Shown: positions 1 through 7,190, counted from the first letter of the stretch. The stretch: DNA of 18,329 bases from Brevundimonas sp. UBA5936 (GCA_002430835.1 DJDA01000071.1:1-18329); one strand, 5' to 3'. A program made the numbers and translations. The notes: generated by a model from the sequence alone, not told the origin.

Positions 1-462
1 CACTTCCATGCCGACCATCGCCAGCAGCCCCTCGTCGTCGACCATGTCGACCTTGTACAGGAACACCGCCAGGGCCGAAACGCCGACCTGACGCGACAGC
101 AGGATGTGCTCGCGGGTCTGCGGCATCGGGCCGTCAGCGGCCGAGCAAACCAGGATCGCGCCGTCCATCTGAGCCGCGCCCGTGATCATGTTCTTCACGT
201 AGTCGGCGTGGCCCGGGCAGTCGACGTGCGCGTAGTGACGGTTGGCCGTCTCATACTCGACGTGCGACGTGTTGATCGTGATGCCGCGCGCTTTTTCTTC
301 CGGCGCGTTGTCGATGTCGGCGTAGTTCATCGCCTTGCCGCCGCCGGCCTTCGCCAGCGTCATCGAGATCGCCGCCGTCAGCGTCGTCTTGCCGTGGTCA
401 ACGTGACCGATCGTGCCGATGTTCACGTGCGGCTTCGTGCGTTCGAACTTTTCCTTGGCCAT
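1..462 (-). CDS. tuf: Elongation factor Tu, 5' part only (C-terminal part lies beyond the window edge)
   Basis: EF-Tu is the GTPase that delivers aminoacyl-tRNA to the ribosome. The frame begins MAKEKFERTKPHVNIGTIGH and stays open to base 1, giving 154 of about 396 residues, so only the GTP-binding domain is partly present. The P-loop GHVDHGKT, the switch I ARGITINT, and the DCPGHADYVKN motif with its catalytic His are all intact. The G4 motif, normally NKXD, reads YKVD (Tyr136, codon TAC at 55-57), followed by an unusual VDDEGLLAMVGMEV. The start ATG is at 462-460. Two tRNA genes lie just upstream on the same strand, with 61 bp between tRNA-Gly and the ATG, so tuf is probably co-transcribed with them. 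Assignment as EF-Tu is essentially certain; whether this is tufA or tufB cannot be told. Confidence 0.97.
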   Translation of the reverse strand, partial: MAKEKFERTKPHVNIGTIGHVDHGKTTLTAAISMTLAKAGGGKAMNYADIDNAPEEKARGITINTSHVEYETANRHYAHVDCPGHADYVKNMITGAAQMDGAILVCSAADGPMPQTREHILLSRQVGVSALAVFLYKVDMVDDEGLLAMVGMEV

Positions 463-523
463 GGCCAAACTCCTGTGGCCCGGGTCCGGAGCGGAGGGGC
501 GCTTGTGCTCAGTTCAATAAACC

Positions 524-597
524 TGGAGCGGGTAGACGGGATCGAACCGACATCCTCAGCTTGGAAGGCTGCTGCACTACCATTGTGCTATACCCGC
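524..597 (-). tRNA. tRNA-Gly (anticodon TCC)
   Basis: The minus strand folds into a cloverleaf of 74 nt with CCA encoded. The acceptor stem GCGGGTA/TACCCGC is a perfect 7 bp, the discriminator is U73, and the anticodon loop CTTCCAA (561-567) gives TCC. The T loop is TTCGATC. It sits between tRNA-Tyr and tuf in the same orientation, as glyT does upstream of tufB in E. coli. Confidence 0.96.
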
Positions 598-691
598 ACG
601 AAGAATGCGGTTGCACCGCCCTTCGATTGAAGAGCGACGATTCCGCACCCGATACCTTCATTGGACTCCGTCCCAGGGCATTGAAGGCGCG

Positions 692-775
692 TGGTGGGGG
701 AAGCAGGACTCGAACCTGCGAAGCTTACGCAGCGGATTTACAGTCCGCCCCCTTTGCCGCTCGGGACATTCCCCC
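692..775 (-). tRNA. tRNA-Tyr (anticodon GTA)
   Basis: Class II tRNA of 84 nt with CCA encoded. The acceptor stem is GGGGGAA/TTCCCCC with A73. The anticodon stem GCGGA/TCCGC holds loop CTGTAAA (737-743), giving GTA. The long variable arm and the T stem GCAGG/CCTGC support tyrosine. It is the first visible gene of the tRNA-Tyr/tRNA-Gly/tuf unit. The 149 bp to the divergent rlmB must hold its promoter, but I see no convincing -35/-10 pair there. Confidence 0.96.
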
Positions 776-924
776 AGCGCGCCTTATGTCAATGCCGGTC
801 TGGAAACGCCGGAAACAATCTTTCGATCATTTCGCGACGAAAGCCTTCGCTGTCGGGCGACGCCTGCAGTAGAGGAAGCGCCTGAACCGAAAGCCCTGGG
901 GCCCAAATCGGAGGCCGTCTTATA

Positions 925-1803
925 GTGTCGTCATTTCGAGAACGCAACGACCGGAAAACCGGTAAAAAACAATCTTTCCAAAAGAGGGGGGAAGGCCGTC
1001 TGGATCGGCCTCAAACGCCCGCCACGCAAGGACGCGGCGGGAGCGATAGCGAGCGCAAAACCGCCCGTTCGCGCCCGGACGCCGATAATTTTCTTTGGGG
1101 ACGTCATCCGGTTTTGGCCGCTTTGGCGAATCCCGCGCGTCGTGGAAGCGGCCGTTTGATGGTCACGGAAGACCGCGCCGAAGAGATCCAGCGTGAGAAT
1201 CTGGCGAACGGCCACCGAATCGAAGTGGTCGATTCTGTCGCCCTGGGCCGGATGCTGCCTGCCGGCGCCGTGCACCAGGGCATGGCCTTCAAGGTCCAGC
1301 CGCTGGAGGGCGTCGCCCTGGAAGACCTGGCCGAACCGGCCGAGGGGGTCATCGTCATGCTGGATCAGCTGACCGATCCTCAGAACGTCGGCGCCATCTT
1401 CCGTTCGGCCCTGGCCTTCGGCGCGCGCGGCATCGTGGTGCAGGATCGCCACTCCCCCGCCCTCGCCGGCGCCCTGGCCAAGGCCTCGGCCGGCGCGACA
1501 GAACGCCTGCCCTGCGCCCGCGTGACGAATCTCAGCCGCGCGCTGGAGAAGCTGGCCGACCACGGCTGGCGCGCCATCGGCATGGACGGCGAATCGGATC
1601 TGACGCTGGAACAGGCGCTGGACGCCCGCCCGACCATCATCGTCATGGGTTCGGAAGGCGACGGCGTGCGTCGCCTGGTGGCTGAACACTGCGAGGCCAT
1701 GGCCCGCATCCCCATGCCCGGCGGCTTCGAGAGCCTGAACGTCTCCAACGCCGCCGCCATCGCCCTGTATGAAGCCGCCCGCGCCCAAGGCCGCGCGAGC
1801 TAG
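925..1803 (+). CDS. rlmB: 23S rRNA (guanosine-2'-O-)-methyltransferase, TrmH/SpoU family (RlmB type)
   Basis: A SpoU/TrmH-family enzyme that transfers a methyl group from S-adenosylmethionine to a ribose 2'-OH; the RlmB group modifies G2251 (E. coli numbering) in the 23S peptidyl-transferase centre. The three family motifs are present. Motif 1 is DQLTDPQNVGAIFRSA (about 147-162, conserved Asn154 and Arg160), motif 2 is MGSEGDGVRR (241-250), and motif 3 is SLNVSNAAAIALYE (270-283). An N-terminal substrate-binding segment starts at FLWGRHPVLAAL (57-68), preceded by about 55 basic, probably disordered residues. Length is 292 aa, normal with this tail. The start is GTG at 925, with a GGAGG ribosome-binding site at 910-914; no other start lies upstream of the conserved core. 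It is divergent from tRNA-Tyr. Exact target nucleotide is inferred from family. Confidence 0.88.
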   Translation: MSSFRERNDRKTGKKQSFQKRGEGRLDRPQTPATQGRGGSDSERKTARSRPDADNFLWGRHPVLAALANPARRGSGRLMVTEDRAEEIQRENLANGHRIEVVDSVALGRMLPAGAVHQGMAFKVQPLEGVALEDLAEPAEGVIVMLDQLTDPQNVGAIFRSALAFGARGIVVQDRHSPALAGALAKASAGATERLPCARVTNLSRALEKLADHGWRAIGMDGESDLTLEQALDARPTIIVMGSEGDGVRRLVAEHCEAMARIPMPGGFESLNVSNAAAIALYEAARAQGRAS

Positions 1804-1839
1804 GAACAAGCCCCCGCGTCAACTCGTCCCTGCGGCGTC

Positions 1840-1866
1840 TTGGCGCGGGTCCGGCCGGGCTTTAAG
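1840..1866 (+). promoter_or_regulatory. Candidate housekeeping promoter of the TerC-family gene
   Basis: TTGGCGC at 1840-1846 and GCTTTAAG at 1859-1866, separated by 12 nt, fit the Caulobacter pattern TTGACgS-N10-14-GCTANAWC with 6 of 7 matches in the first box and reasonable matches in the second. Transcription would start within a few bases of the ATG at 1875. No ribosome-binding site lies between, so the mRNA may be leaderless. Confidence 0.4.
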
Positions 1867-1874
1867 AGTCCGGC

Positions 1875-2729
1875 ATGGACTTTCTTTCCAATCCCGAACT
1901 GATCAGTCAGGCCTCCGCCCTCGGCAAGGTGCTGATGATCGACCTGGTCCTGGCCGGCGACAACGCCGTCGCCGTGGGCCTCGCCGCCGCCGCCCTGCCC
2001 CAGGAACAACGCCGCAAGGCCATCCTGATCGGCCTGGCCGCCGCCGTCGTCATGCGTATCGGCCTGGCGCTCATCACCGTCCAGCTTCTGGCCATCGTCG
2101 GCCTGTTGCTGGCGGGCGGCTTCCTGCTGCTGTGGGTGTGCTGGAAGATGTGGCGCGAACTGCGCGAACAGGCCACCCACGACCAGGCCGAGGCCGAGGC
2201 CGAGATCGAGCGGGCCATGGCCATCGAACACGGCGGCGGGCCGTCGCCGGAAGAAATGGGCCTGAAGCGCAAGACCTTCGGCGCCGCCCTGATCCAGATC
2301 ATGATCGCCGACCTGACCATGAGCCTGGACAATGTGCTGGCCGTCGCCGGCGCCAGCCACGACCATCCGTGGATCATGGTCTTCGGTCTGATCCTGTCGA
2401 TCGCCCTGATGGGTCTGGCCGCCAGCTTCATCGCCAAGCTGCTGAACCGCTATCGCTGGATCGCCTACATCGGCCTGGTCATCGTCCTCTATGTCGCCCT
2501 GCACATGATCTGGGACGGCGGGCGTTCGGTCATCGTGCGCACCGGCCATACGGATCAGTTCAACGCCTCCGCCCCCGCCTTCCTCGACATCGGCGCCGAG
2601 GAACAGGCCAAGCATATGAAGCACACGGGCAAGGGCGCGGATTCACACACGCCCCACGCCCTGCCCGGCGGCCGCGAACGACGCGATCCTCCGCCGCAGA
2701 CGGTTGAAGTCGCCCAACCCGCCTCCTGA
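1875..2729 (+). CDS. TerC/YjbE-family integral membrane protein (putative metal exporter)
   Basis: Inner-membrane protein of the TerC superfamily; characterised relatives export or handle Mn2+ and other divalent metals. About six to seven membrane segments are visible: roughly residues 13-40, 48-70, 70-90, 136-160, 165-190 and 195-215. Two matching acidic motifs, DLVLAGDN (23-30) and DLTMSLDN (146-153), sit in equivalent helices, showing an internal duplication typical of the family. A charged Glu/Ala-rich loop (about 93-132) joins the halves. The last 65 residues are hydrophilic and rich in His, Pro and Arg. The start is ATG at 1875. It lies 71 bp after rlmB with its own candidate promoter and ends in a strong terminator. 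The transported ion is not shown by the sequence; no tellurite-resistance genes are nearby, so a tellurite role is unlikely. Confidence 0.88.
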   Translation: MDFLSNPELISQASALGKVLMIDLVLAGDNAVAVGLAAAALPQEQRRKAILIGLAAAVVMRIGLALITVQLLAIVGLLLAGGFLLLWVCWKMWRELREQATHDQAEAEAEIERAMAIEHGGGPSPEEMGLKRKTFGAALIQIMIADLTMSLDNVLAVAGASHDHPWIMVFGLILSIALMGLAASFIAKLLNRYRWIAYIGLVIVLYVALHMIWDGGRSVIVRTGHTDQFNASAPAFLDIGAEEQAKHMKHTGKGADSHTPHALPGGRERRDPPPQTVEVAQPAS

Positions 2730-2734
2730 AACAC

Positions 2735-2762
2735 GAAAGGCCCGGATCGCTCCGGGCCTTTC
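2735..2762. terminator. Strong bidirectional intrinsic terminator
   Basis: A perfect 12-bp stem GAAAGGCCCGGA/TCCGGGCCTTTC with a 4-nt loop (TCGC, 2747-2750), six bases after the TerC stop codon. The AAA/TTT ends of the stem lie on both sides. It separates the plus-strand TerC gene from the convergent oxygenase gene and probably serves both. Confidence 0.85.
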
Positions 2763-2781
2763 TCATATTCAGGGCGTCGTC

Positions 2782-3510
2782 TCAGCGACCGCGCAGCCAG
2801 CCCGTGATCGAGATCCGGTCGCCGCCGGCGGACAACGCCACCTGCGTCACCGAATGCGGCGTCGGCACCCGCAATAGGTTCAGAGTGTTGAAGCGCGGCG
2901 TGAACGCCTCGGCCACATTGCCGTCCTCGCCGTGGAAGGCCAGCAGGCCGCCCCAGTCGATCCGCCAGCCGGGCGTCAGGTTCAACACATAGGCGAAGTA
3001 GCGGTTCTTCCCCTCAGCGTGATCGTCATGCTCGGTCAGGAAGTGGCCCGTGCGATACCGCGTCACCTGCATGTCGGCCTGGGCGATGCGGTCCTCGCCA
3101 GTCAGATCGCGCATCAGGCCCAGAAACCCTTCGCCGTTCAGAAAGGCCGCCAGATCGCGCCACGACGCGCCCGCCTGTCCAGCCTGGACCAGATCGAACA
3201 CCGGATAGTTGTCGTACAGATACTGAAAGCCGTCTGACGCCGACTTCTGAACGGCTTGGCCCAGACTCTGCTTCTGAGCAGGCTGCAGAGAAGCCAGCCA
3301 GGCCGACGGCAGGTCGACATGCCCCGAGCCGCGCCGAGTCACGACGTTGTAGTCCGCGTCGCGCGCCAGTTCATACAGCGCCCCGGCCGTCTCTTCGGTC
3401 AGGAAGCTGTCAATCTGGGCGCGCCCCGTCCGATGCAGCCGCTCGCGGATCGCGACACGGCGCTCGGGCGAGAGCGCGTTCAGAATCGGGACGGCGAAGG
3501 CCGCGCTCAC
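2782..3510 (-). CDS. 2-oxoglutarate/Fe(II)-dependent oxygenase, prolyl-hydroxylase-like (Ofd1/Tpa1-type)
   Basis: Enzyme of the double-stranded beta-helix oxygenase fold, which uses O2 and 2-oxoglutarate to hydroxylate a substrate. The iron triad is visible as His161-x-Asp163 (TEHDDHAEGKNRYF) and distal His219 (PTPHSV). Arg232 (DRISITGW) is the likely 2-oxoglutarate-binding residue. The stretch GWRIDWGGLLAFH followed by PRFNTLNLLRVPTPHSV resembles the Ofd1/Tpa1/OGFOD1 and bacterial prolyl-hydroxylase (PPHD) groups, which act on ribosomal protein uS12 or EF-Tu. I place the start at GTG 3510-3508, which overlaps the metG stop in GTGA and gives 242 aa beginning MSAAFAVPILNAL. The open frame runs further upstream, but that part is antisense-like coding inside metG. 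The overlap implies translational coupling to methionyl-tRNA synthetase. The substrate is unknown; a translation-related one is inference. Confidence 0.85.
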   Translation of the reverse strand: MSAAFAVPILNALSPERRVAIRERLHRTGRAQIDSFLTEETAGALYELARDADYNVVTRRGSGHVDLPSAWLASLQPAQKQSLGQAVQKSASDGFQYLYDNYPVFDLVQAGQAGASWRDLAAFLNGEGFLGLMRDLTGEDRIAQADMQVTRYRTGHFLTEHDDHAEGKNRYFAYVLNLTPGWRIDWGGLLAFHGEDGNVAEAFTPRFNTLNLLRVPTPHSVTQVALSAGGDRISITGWLRGR

Positions 3511-5216
3511 CCCTCGGCGCCGCCGAAGCGCTCGGTCCATTCGGCGACCTGGGCGTCCTCGATCTTGGCGAACAGCACCTGGGCGGCGGCGACCGTCTGA
3601 CCGGCCGGGACCAGGTTCAGCAGGTCGCCCTCGACGTCCGGCCACGACAGGTCGGTCGCACCGACCGTGGCGGCGATACGGGTCGCCGCCTCCGGCATGA
3701 AGGGCGCAGTGACGCGGGCGAACAGGGCGACCAGGGACAGGCCGGTCCGCACCACCACGGCCGCGCGTTCGCGATCCGTCTTCAGCGCCGTCCAGGGGGC
3801 GGCTTCCTGAAGATACTCGTTGCCCAGCACCCACAAGGCGCGCGCCGCCTGGGCCGCCTTGCGGAACTCCATGGCCTCGAACTCATAGGTCAGGCTCGCC
3901 AGCGCCGCCTTGACGTCAGCCGCCAGCTTGTCTTCCAGCGCGCCCGGCTCGCCGCCCTCGGGCGCGACGCCGTCAAACTTGGACTCGGTGAACTTGACGA
4001 TGCGGTTGACGAAGTTGCCCAGCACGTCGGCCAGATCCTTGTTCGTCGTCGACTGGAACTGCTCCCAGGTGAAGGCCGCGTCGGAATGTTCCGGACCATA
4101 GGCCGTCAGGTGCCAGCGCCAGTAGTCGGCGGGCAGCAGCTCCAGCGCCTGATCCATGAAGACGCCCCGGCCCATGCTGGTCGAGAACTTGCCGCCGTAC
4201 CAGTTCAGCCAGTTGAAGGCCTTCAGCTGGTCCACCGTCTTCCACGGCTCGCCCGAGCCCAGGATGGTCGCGGGGAAGCTGACGGTGTGGAAGGCCACAT
4301 TGTCCTTGCCCATGAACTGGACGTAGCGCACGTCCTCAGCGCCCTCGTCCAGACGCCACCACGAACGCCAGTTTCCGCCCGTCTTGTCGGCCCATTCCTC
4401 GGTCGCGCCGATGTATTCAATGGGGGCGTCGAACCAGACGTAGAAAACCTTGCCCTCCATGCCCGGACGCGGACCGCCGTCGGGAGCGACGACCGGCACG
4501 CCCCATTTCAGGTCGCGGGTGATGCCGCGATCGATCAAGCCCTCGTCCAGGTGCTTGTAGGCGATGGAGCGGGCCAGCGGCTGCCACTGGGGCGAGCGGG
4601 CGTCGACCCAGGCGCGCACTTCGTCGGCCACCTTGGTCTGCAGCAGATAGAGGTGGCGCGTGTCGCGGACCTCCAGATTGCGGCTGCCTGACACCGCCGA
4701 ATAGGGATTGATCAGATCGGTCGGATCCAGCAGGCGGCCGCAGTTGTCGCACTGGTCGCCGCGCGCCTTCTCGTAGCCGCAGTGGGGGCAGGTGCCCTCG
4801 ACGTAGCGGTCGGGCAGGAAGCGGGCGTCGTCGATCGAATAGATCATCCGGTCGACGCGCTCCTCAATCAGCCCGCGCTCTTCCAGCACCTTGGCGAAGT
4901 GCTGGGTCAGGCGGGTGTTCGGGGCGTTGGAGCTGCGGCCGAAGATGTCGAACGACAGGCTGAAGGCGTCGGCGGCCTTCTTCTGAACCTCGTGCTGTTC
5001 GTCGCAATAGGTGCGGACGTCCTGACCGGCGGCGGCGGCGGCCAGTTCGGCCGGAGTGCCGTGCTCGTCGGTGGCGCAGACATAGAGGACGTCATGCCCG
5101 CGGCTGCGCATGAAGCGCGCCCACACATCGGCGGGCAGCATCGACCCGGCCAGATTCCCCAGGTGCTTGATGCCGTTGATGTAGGGCAGCGCCGAGGTGA
5201 TGAGGATGCGGGACAT
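3507..5216 (-). CDS. metG: Methionyl-tRNA synthetase
   Basis: Class I aminoacyl-tRNA synthetase that charges tRNA-Met and initiator tRNA with methionine. The HIGH motif is HLGN (18-21) after PYINGIK. The zinc knuckle has Cys143, Cys146, Cys156 and Cys159 (CPHC...CDNC). WFDAPIEYIGATEEW (261-275) is a family signature. The KMSKS loop reads KFSTS (343-347), a variant lacking the second lysine. The anticodon-binding helical domain follows to residue 569. There is no C-terminal EMAP-like tRNA-binding domain, as in the shorter MetG class. The start is ATG 5216 with a GGAAG ribosome-binding site four bases upstream. A candidate promoter lies at 5247-5275. The stop overlaps the start of the downstream oxygenase gene. 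The identification is secure. Confidence 0.97.
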   Translation of the reverse strand: MSRILITSALPYINGIKHLGNLAGSMLPADVWARFMRSRGHDVLYVCATDEHGTPAELAAAAAGQDVRTYCDEQHEVQKKAADAFSLSFDIFGRSSNAPNTRLTQHFAKVLEERGLIEERVDRMIYSIDDARFLPDRYVEGTCPHCGYEKARGDQCDNCGRLLDPTDLINPYSAVSGSRNLEVRDTRHLYLLQTKVADEVRAWVDARSPQWQPLARSIAYKHLDEGLIDRGITRDLKWGVPVVAPDGGPRPGMEGKVFYVWFDAPIEYIGATEEWADKTGGNWRSWWRLDEGAEDVRYVQFMGKDNVAFHTVSFPATILGSGEPWKTVDQLKAFNWLNWYGGKFSTSMGRGVFMDQALELLPADYWRWHLTAYGPEHSDAAFTWEQFQSTTNKDLADVLGNFVNRIVKFTESKFDGVAPEGGEPGALEDKLAADVKAALASLTYEFEAMEFRKAAQAARALWVLGNEYLQEAAPWTALKTDRERAAVVVRTGLSLVALFARVTAPFMPEAATRIAATVGATDLSWPDVEGDLLNLVPAGQTVAAAQVLFAKIEDAQVAEWTERFGGAEG

Positions 5217-5246
5217 GATCTTCCAACGTCTGACAGGGAGGCGTCG

Positions 5247-5275
5247 GATATAGAGGGCGCAAACCCGAACGTCAC
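5247..5275 (-). promoter_or_regulatory. Candidate housekeeping promoter of metG
   Basis: On the minus strand, GTGACGT (5269-5275) and TCTATATC (5247-5254) are 14 nt apart; in sigma-70 terms this is GTGACG, 17 nt, TATATC. The second box matches the Caulobacter GCTANAWC element at 7 of 8 positions. Transcription would start near 5240, leaving a leader of about 24 nt that contains the metG ribosome-binding site. Confidence 0.5.
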
Positions 5276-5310
5276 CTTTTATGGGCCAAGTGTCTTATAG
5301 GGCAGACGTC

Positions 5311-6678
5311 CTAGGAGACAGGCGTCGCCTTTGTCGTCGGCAGCCGCCGCGCGATCCGCACGAACCGCCCGGTCAGCAGCGCGCCCGAGATCAGGCTGGC
5401 GACGATCACCGACCAGACCAGACCGTCCACGCCGATCCGATGCGCCAGGAACCAGCCCAGCGGAATCATGATCAGCCCATAGGACAGCAGGTGCATCAGC
5501 GTCGGCCACACCACGTCGCCCGCCGCGCGGTTGGCCTGGGCGGCGACCACCTGCTGGGCGTCGGCGACGAAGAACAAGGTCGCCAGCGCCAGGGCCGGCG
5601 CCGCGATGGCCAGGATCGCCGGGTCGGTCGTATAGGCGCTGACCACCAAGGGCGCGGTCAGCCACAGACCGATGGCGATGATGAAGGCCAGCACCGTCAC
5701 CACGCCGACTCCCGCCAGGCCGCCTCGCATGACGCCCGCCCTGTCGCCGCCGCCGTAGCTGCGCCCCACCAGCACCGCCGTCGCGGACGACAGGCCCATG
5801 GGCACCATGAAGACGATGGCGGAGACGTTGATGACGACGGCCCAGCTGGCGGTCTCGGCCGCGCCCAGCTGACCGGCGAACAGGGTCATGGCCGCAAAGG
5901 CCCCGACCTCGATGAAGTTGGACGCGCCCGCGCCGAGGCCGACCTTGACCTGCTGGCTCTCGACCGCCTTGTCGCGCTTGGGCTTCTTGAACACGCCCCA
6001 GGCGCGCGCCTCAGGCAGGCGCAGGATGAAGATCACCAGGAAGATCGCCAGCGCCATACGCGCGCCGAACGTCGCCCAGGACGAGGCCACCGCGCCGTCC
6101 AGACCGATGCCCAGGATATCCGGCACCAGCAGCAGATTCAGGCCCAGGTTGACCGCATTGGCCACCCACATGGCCACCATGCCGGCCTTGGGCCGATGCA
6201 GTCCTTCAAGGAAGAACAGGGCGCAGATCGAAATCAGATAGGCCGGCATCGACAGGGCGAAGACCATCAGGGCAGGCGTCGCGCCCTCGCCCAAACCGTC
6301 CTCCAGCCCCATGTGCACCAAGCCGAACGGCCCCAGCAGCAGCAGGCCGATCATGGCGACAAAGCCGATCTGCAGGGCGTAGGTCATGCCGCGTCGCAGG
6401 ACGGCGCCGACTTCGTCGCCGCGCCCCTCGCCCAGCAGGCGGGCGGTGATGACCTGGACCCCCATCATCAGGCCGACCGCCGTCGTCAGCACGACCGAGG
6501 ACGGCGCCCAGGCCAGGGAGTGATAGGCCAGCTCGCGGCTGGCGTAGTGGCCGACGACGATGGCGTCGGTCAGGCCCATGGTCATGATGCCCAGACGCGC
6601 CAGCACGACCGGCCAGGCCAGCTTCAACAGCTCGGTCAGGGTGGCGCGATTATGGAAGCTGAACAGGGACTGGACCAT
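5311..6678 (-). CDS. MATE-family multidrug efflux transporter
   Basis: Inner-membrane antiporter of the multidrug and toxic compound extrusion family (NorM/DinF type), which exports cationic compounds using Na+ or H+. The protein has about 12 hydrophobic segments in two similar halves. Typical MATE stretches include LAWPVVLARLGIMTMGLTDA near the N-terminus, then LMMGVQVITARLLGEG in the first half and SSATAVLVGRSYGGGDR in the second. I prefer the start ATG 6678 (MVQSLFSFHN, 455 aa, normal for the family). An in-frame TTG at 6690 would add four residues; neither has a clear ribosome-binding site. It lies between the DUF1489 gene and metG on the same strand. The ten last residues are basic. Substrate and coupling ion cannot be read from the sequence. 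Confidence 0.92.
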   Translation of the reverse strand: MVQSLFSFHNRATLTELLKLAWPVVLARLGIMTMGLTDAIVVGHYASRELAYHSLAWAPSSVVLTTAVGLMMGVQVITARLLGEGRGDEVGAVLRRGMTYALQIGFVAMIGLLLLGPFGLVHMGLEDGLGEGATPALMVFALSMPAYLISICALFFLEGLHRPKAGMVAMWVANAVNLGLNLLLVPDILGIGLDGAVASSWATFGARMALAIFLVIFILRLPEARAWGVFKKPKRDKAVESQQVKVGLGAGASNFIEVGAFAAMTLFAGQLGAAETASWAVVINVSAIVFMVPMGLSSATAVLVGRSYGGGDRAGVMRGGLAGVGVVTVLAFIIAIGLWLTAPLVVSAYTTDPAILAIAAPALALATLFFVADAQQVVAAQANRAAGDVVWPTLMHLLSYGLIMIPLGWFLAHRIGVDGLVWSVIVASLISGALLTGRFVRIARRLPTTKATPVS

Positions 6679-6736
6679 CGGAGGCCGCAACAGCCACGCG
6701 CGCAGGCGCGGGTCAAACGATTTTACGTGCGTTTCA

Positions 6737-6753
6737 GGCGCCTACCAGGCGCC
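6737..6753 (-). other. Hairpin across the stop codon of the DUF1489 gene
   Basis: AGGCGCC and GGCGCCT form a perfect 7-bp inverted repeat with a 3-nt loop (6744-6746), overlapping the TAG stop at 6744-6742. No run of T follows on the minus strand, so it does not look like a standard intrinsic terminator; it may stabilise or process the mRNA 3' end. Confidence 0.45.
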
Positions 6754-7137
6754 CAGCTCGCGCAACTCTCGCGCCAGGTCGGGCGGCAGGTCCGTCGGCT
6801 CGGCGACCGACAGGTCCGGCGGCACGTCCTTCTCGAAATAGCGCCAGCCCTGAAACGGCCTCCGGGCCAGGGGCGCAGTGCGGATGACCTGGCTGTCCAG
6901 CTTGATCTCGCAGCGGCTGGCCTTGCCCTCGCCGATGGTCGTGATCTCGAGGATGCGCTGGCGGCAGGTCACGGAGCCCTTCATGACCCAGTACAGCGAG
7001 CCGCCGTCCTCGATCTCGGCCGCGCGCTTGGGCGTCATGCGGGTGTGAACGATACGCCAGTCGGACCGGGCCGCGTTCGCTTCCAGCGTCTCGACCTCGG
7101 TCACGCCGACGCAGAGCTTGATCATGTGCAGGGGCAT
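6742..7137 (-). CDS. DUF1489 family protein, function unknown
   Basis: Conserved alphaproteobacterial protein of unknown function. It begins MPLHMIKLCVGVTEVETLEA and carries the recognisable DUF1489 stretches HTRMTPKRAAEIEDGGSLYW and ARRPFQGWRYFEKDVPPDL. Length is 131 aa, close to the family's usual 130-145. It is soluble, with no signal peptide or membrane segment. The start is ATG 7137, since family members start with a short MxLHxIKLCVG; an in-frame TTG at 7146 would add three residues. Cys9 and two further cysteines are present, but no catalytic motif is evident. It follows the small exported-protein gene by 42 bp and may belong to the same transcript. I cannot assign a biochemical role; the family assignment rests on my recognition of its conserved stretches. 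Confidence 0.8.
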   Translation of the reverse strand: MPLHMIKLCVGVTEVETLEANAARSDWRIVHTRMTPKRAAEIEDGGSLYWVMKGSVTCRQRILEITTIGEGKASRCEIKLDSQVIRTAPLARRPFQGWRYFEKDVPPDLSVAEPTDLPPDLARELRELGAW

Positions 7138-7168
7138 GAGGCCCAACTAGTCATCCGACGCCGCGAAG

Positions 7169-7190
7169 GCCAGCCCGGCTCAGGGCTGGC
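7169..7190 (-). other. Hairpin across the stop codon of the small exported-protein gene
   Basis: GCCAGCCC (7169-7176) and GGGCTGGC (7183-7190) are a perfect 8-bp inverted repeat with a 6-nt loop containing the TGA stop (7182-7180). No T tract follows, so it is probably not a classical terminator. It resembles the stop-codon hairpin of the next gene downstream. Confidence 0.5.

Noticed and set aside
787..792. TTGACA on the minus strand just upstream of tRNA-Tyr
   Set aside because: It lies only about a dozen bases before the mature tRNA 5' end, so the matching -10 would fall inside the tRNA. I see no usable promoter built on it.
921..926. TATAGT, close to a -10 consensus, at the rlmB start
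   Set aside because: It overlaps the GTG start codon and has no -35 at a suitable distance; transcription from it would begin inside the gene.
3511..3834. Upstream extension of the oxygenase frame to 350 residues
   Set aside because: This part overlaps the end of metG in another frame, has no oxygenase-like sequence, and the GTGA junction at 3507-3510 gives a natural start and a normal length.
6711..6716. TTGACC on the minus strand as the -35 of the MATE gene
   Set aside because: No recognisable -10 appears at 15-18 nt; the place is GC-rich and overlaps the putative start region.
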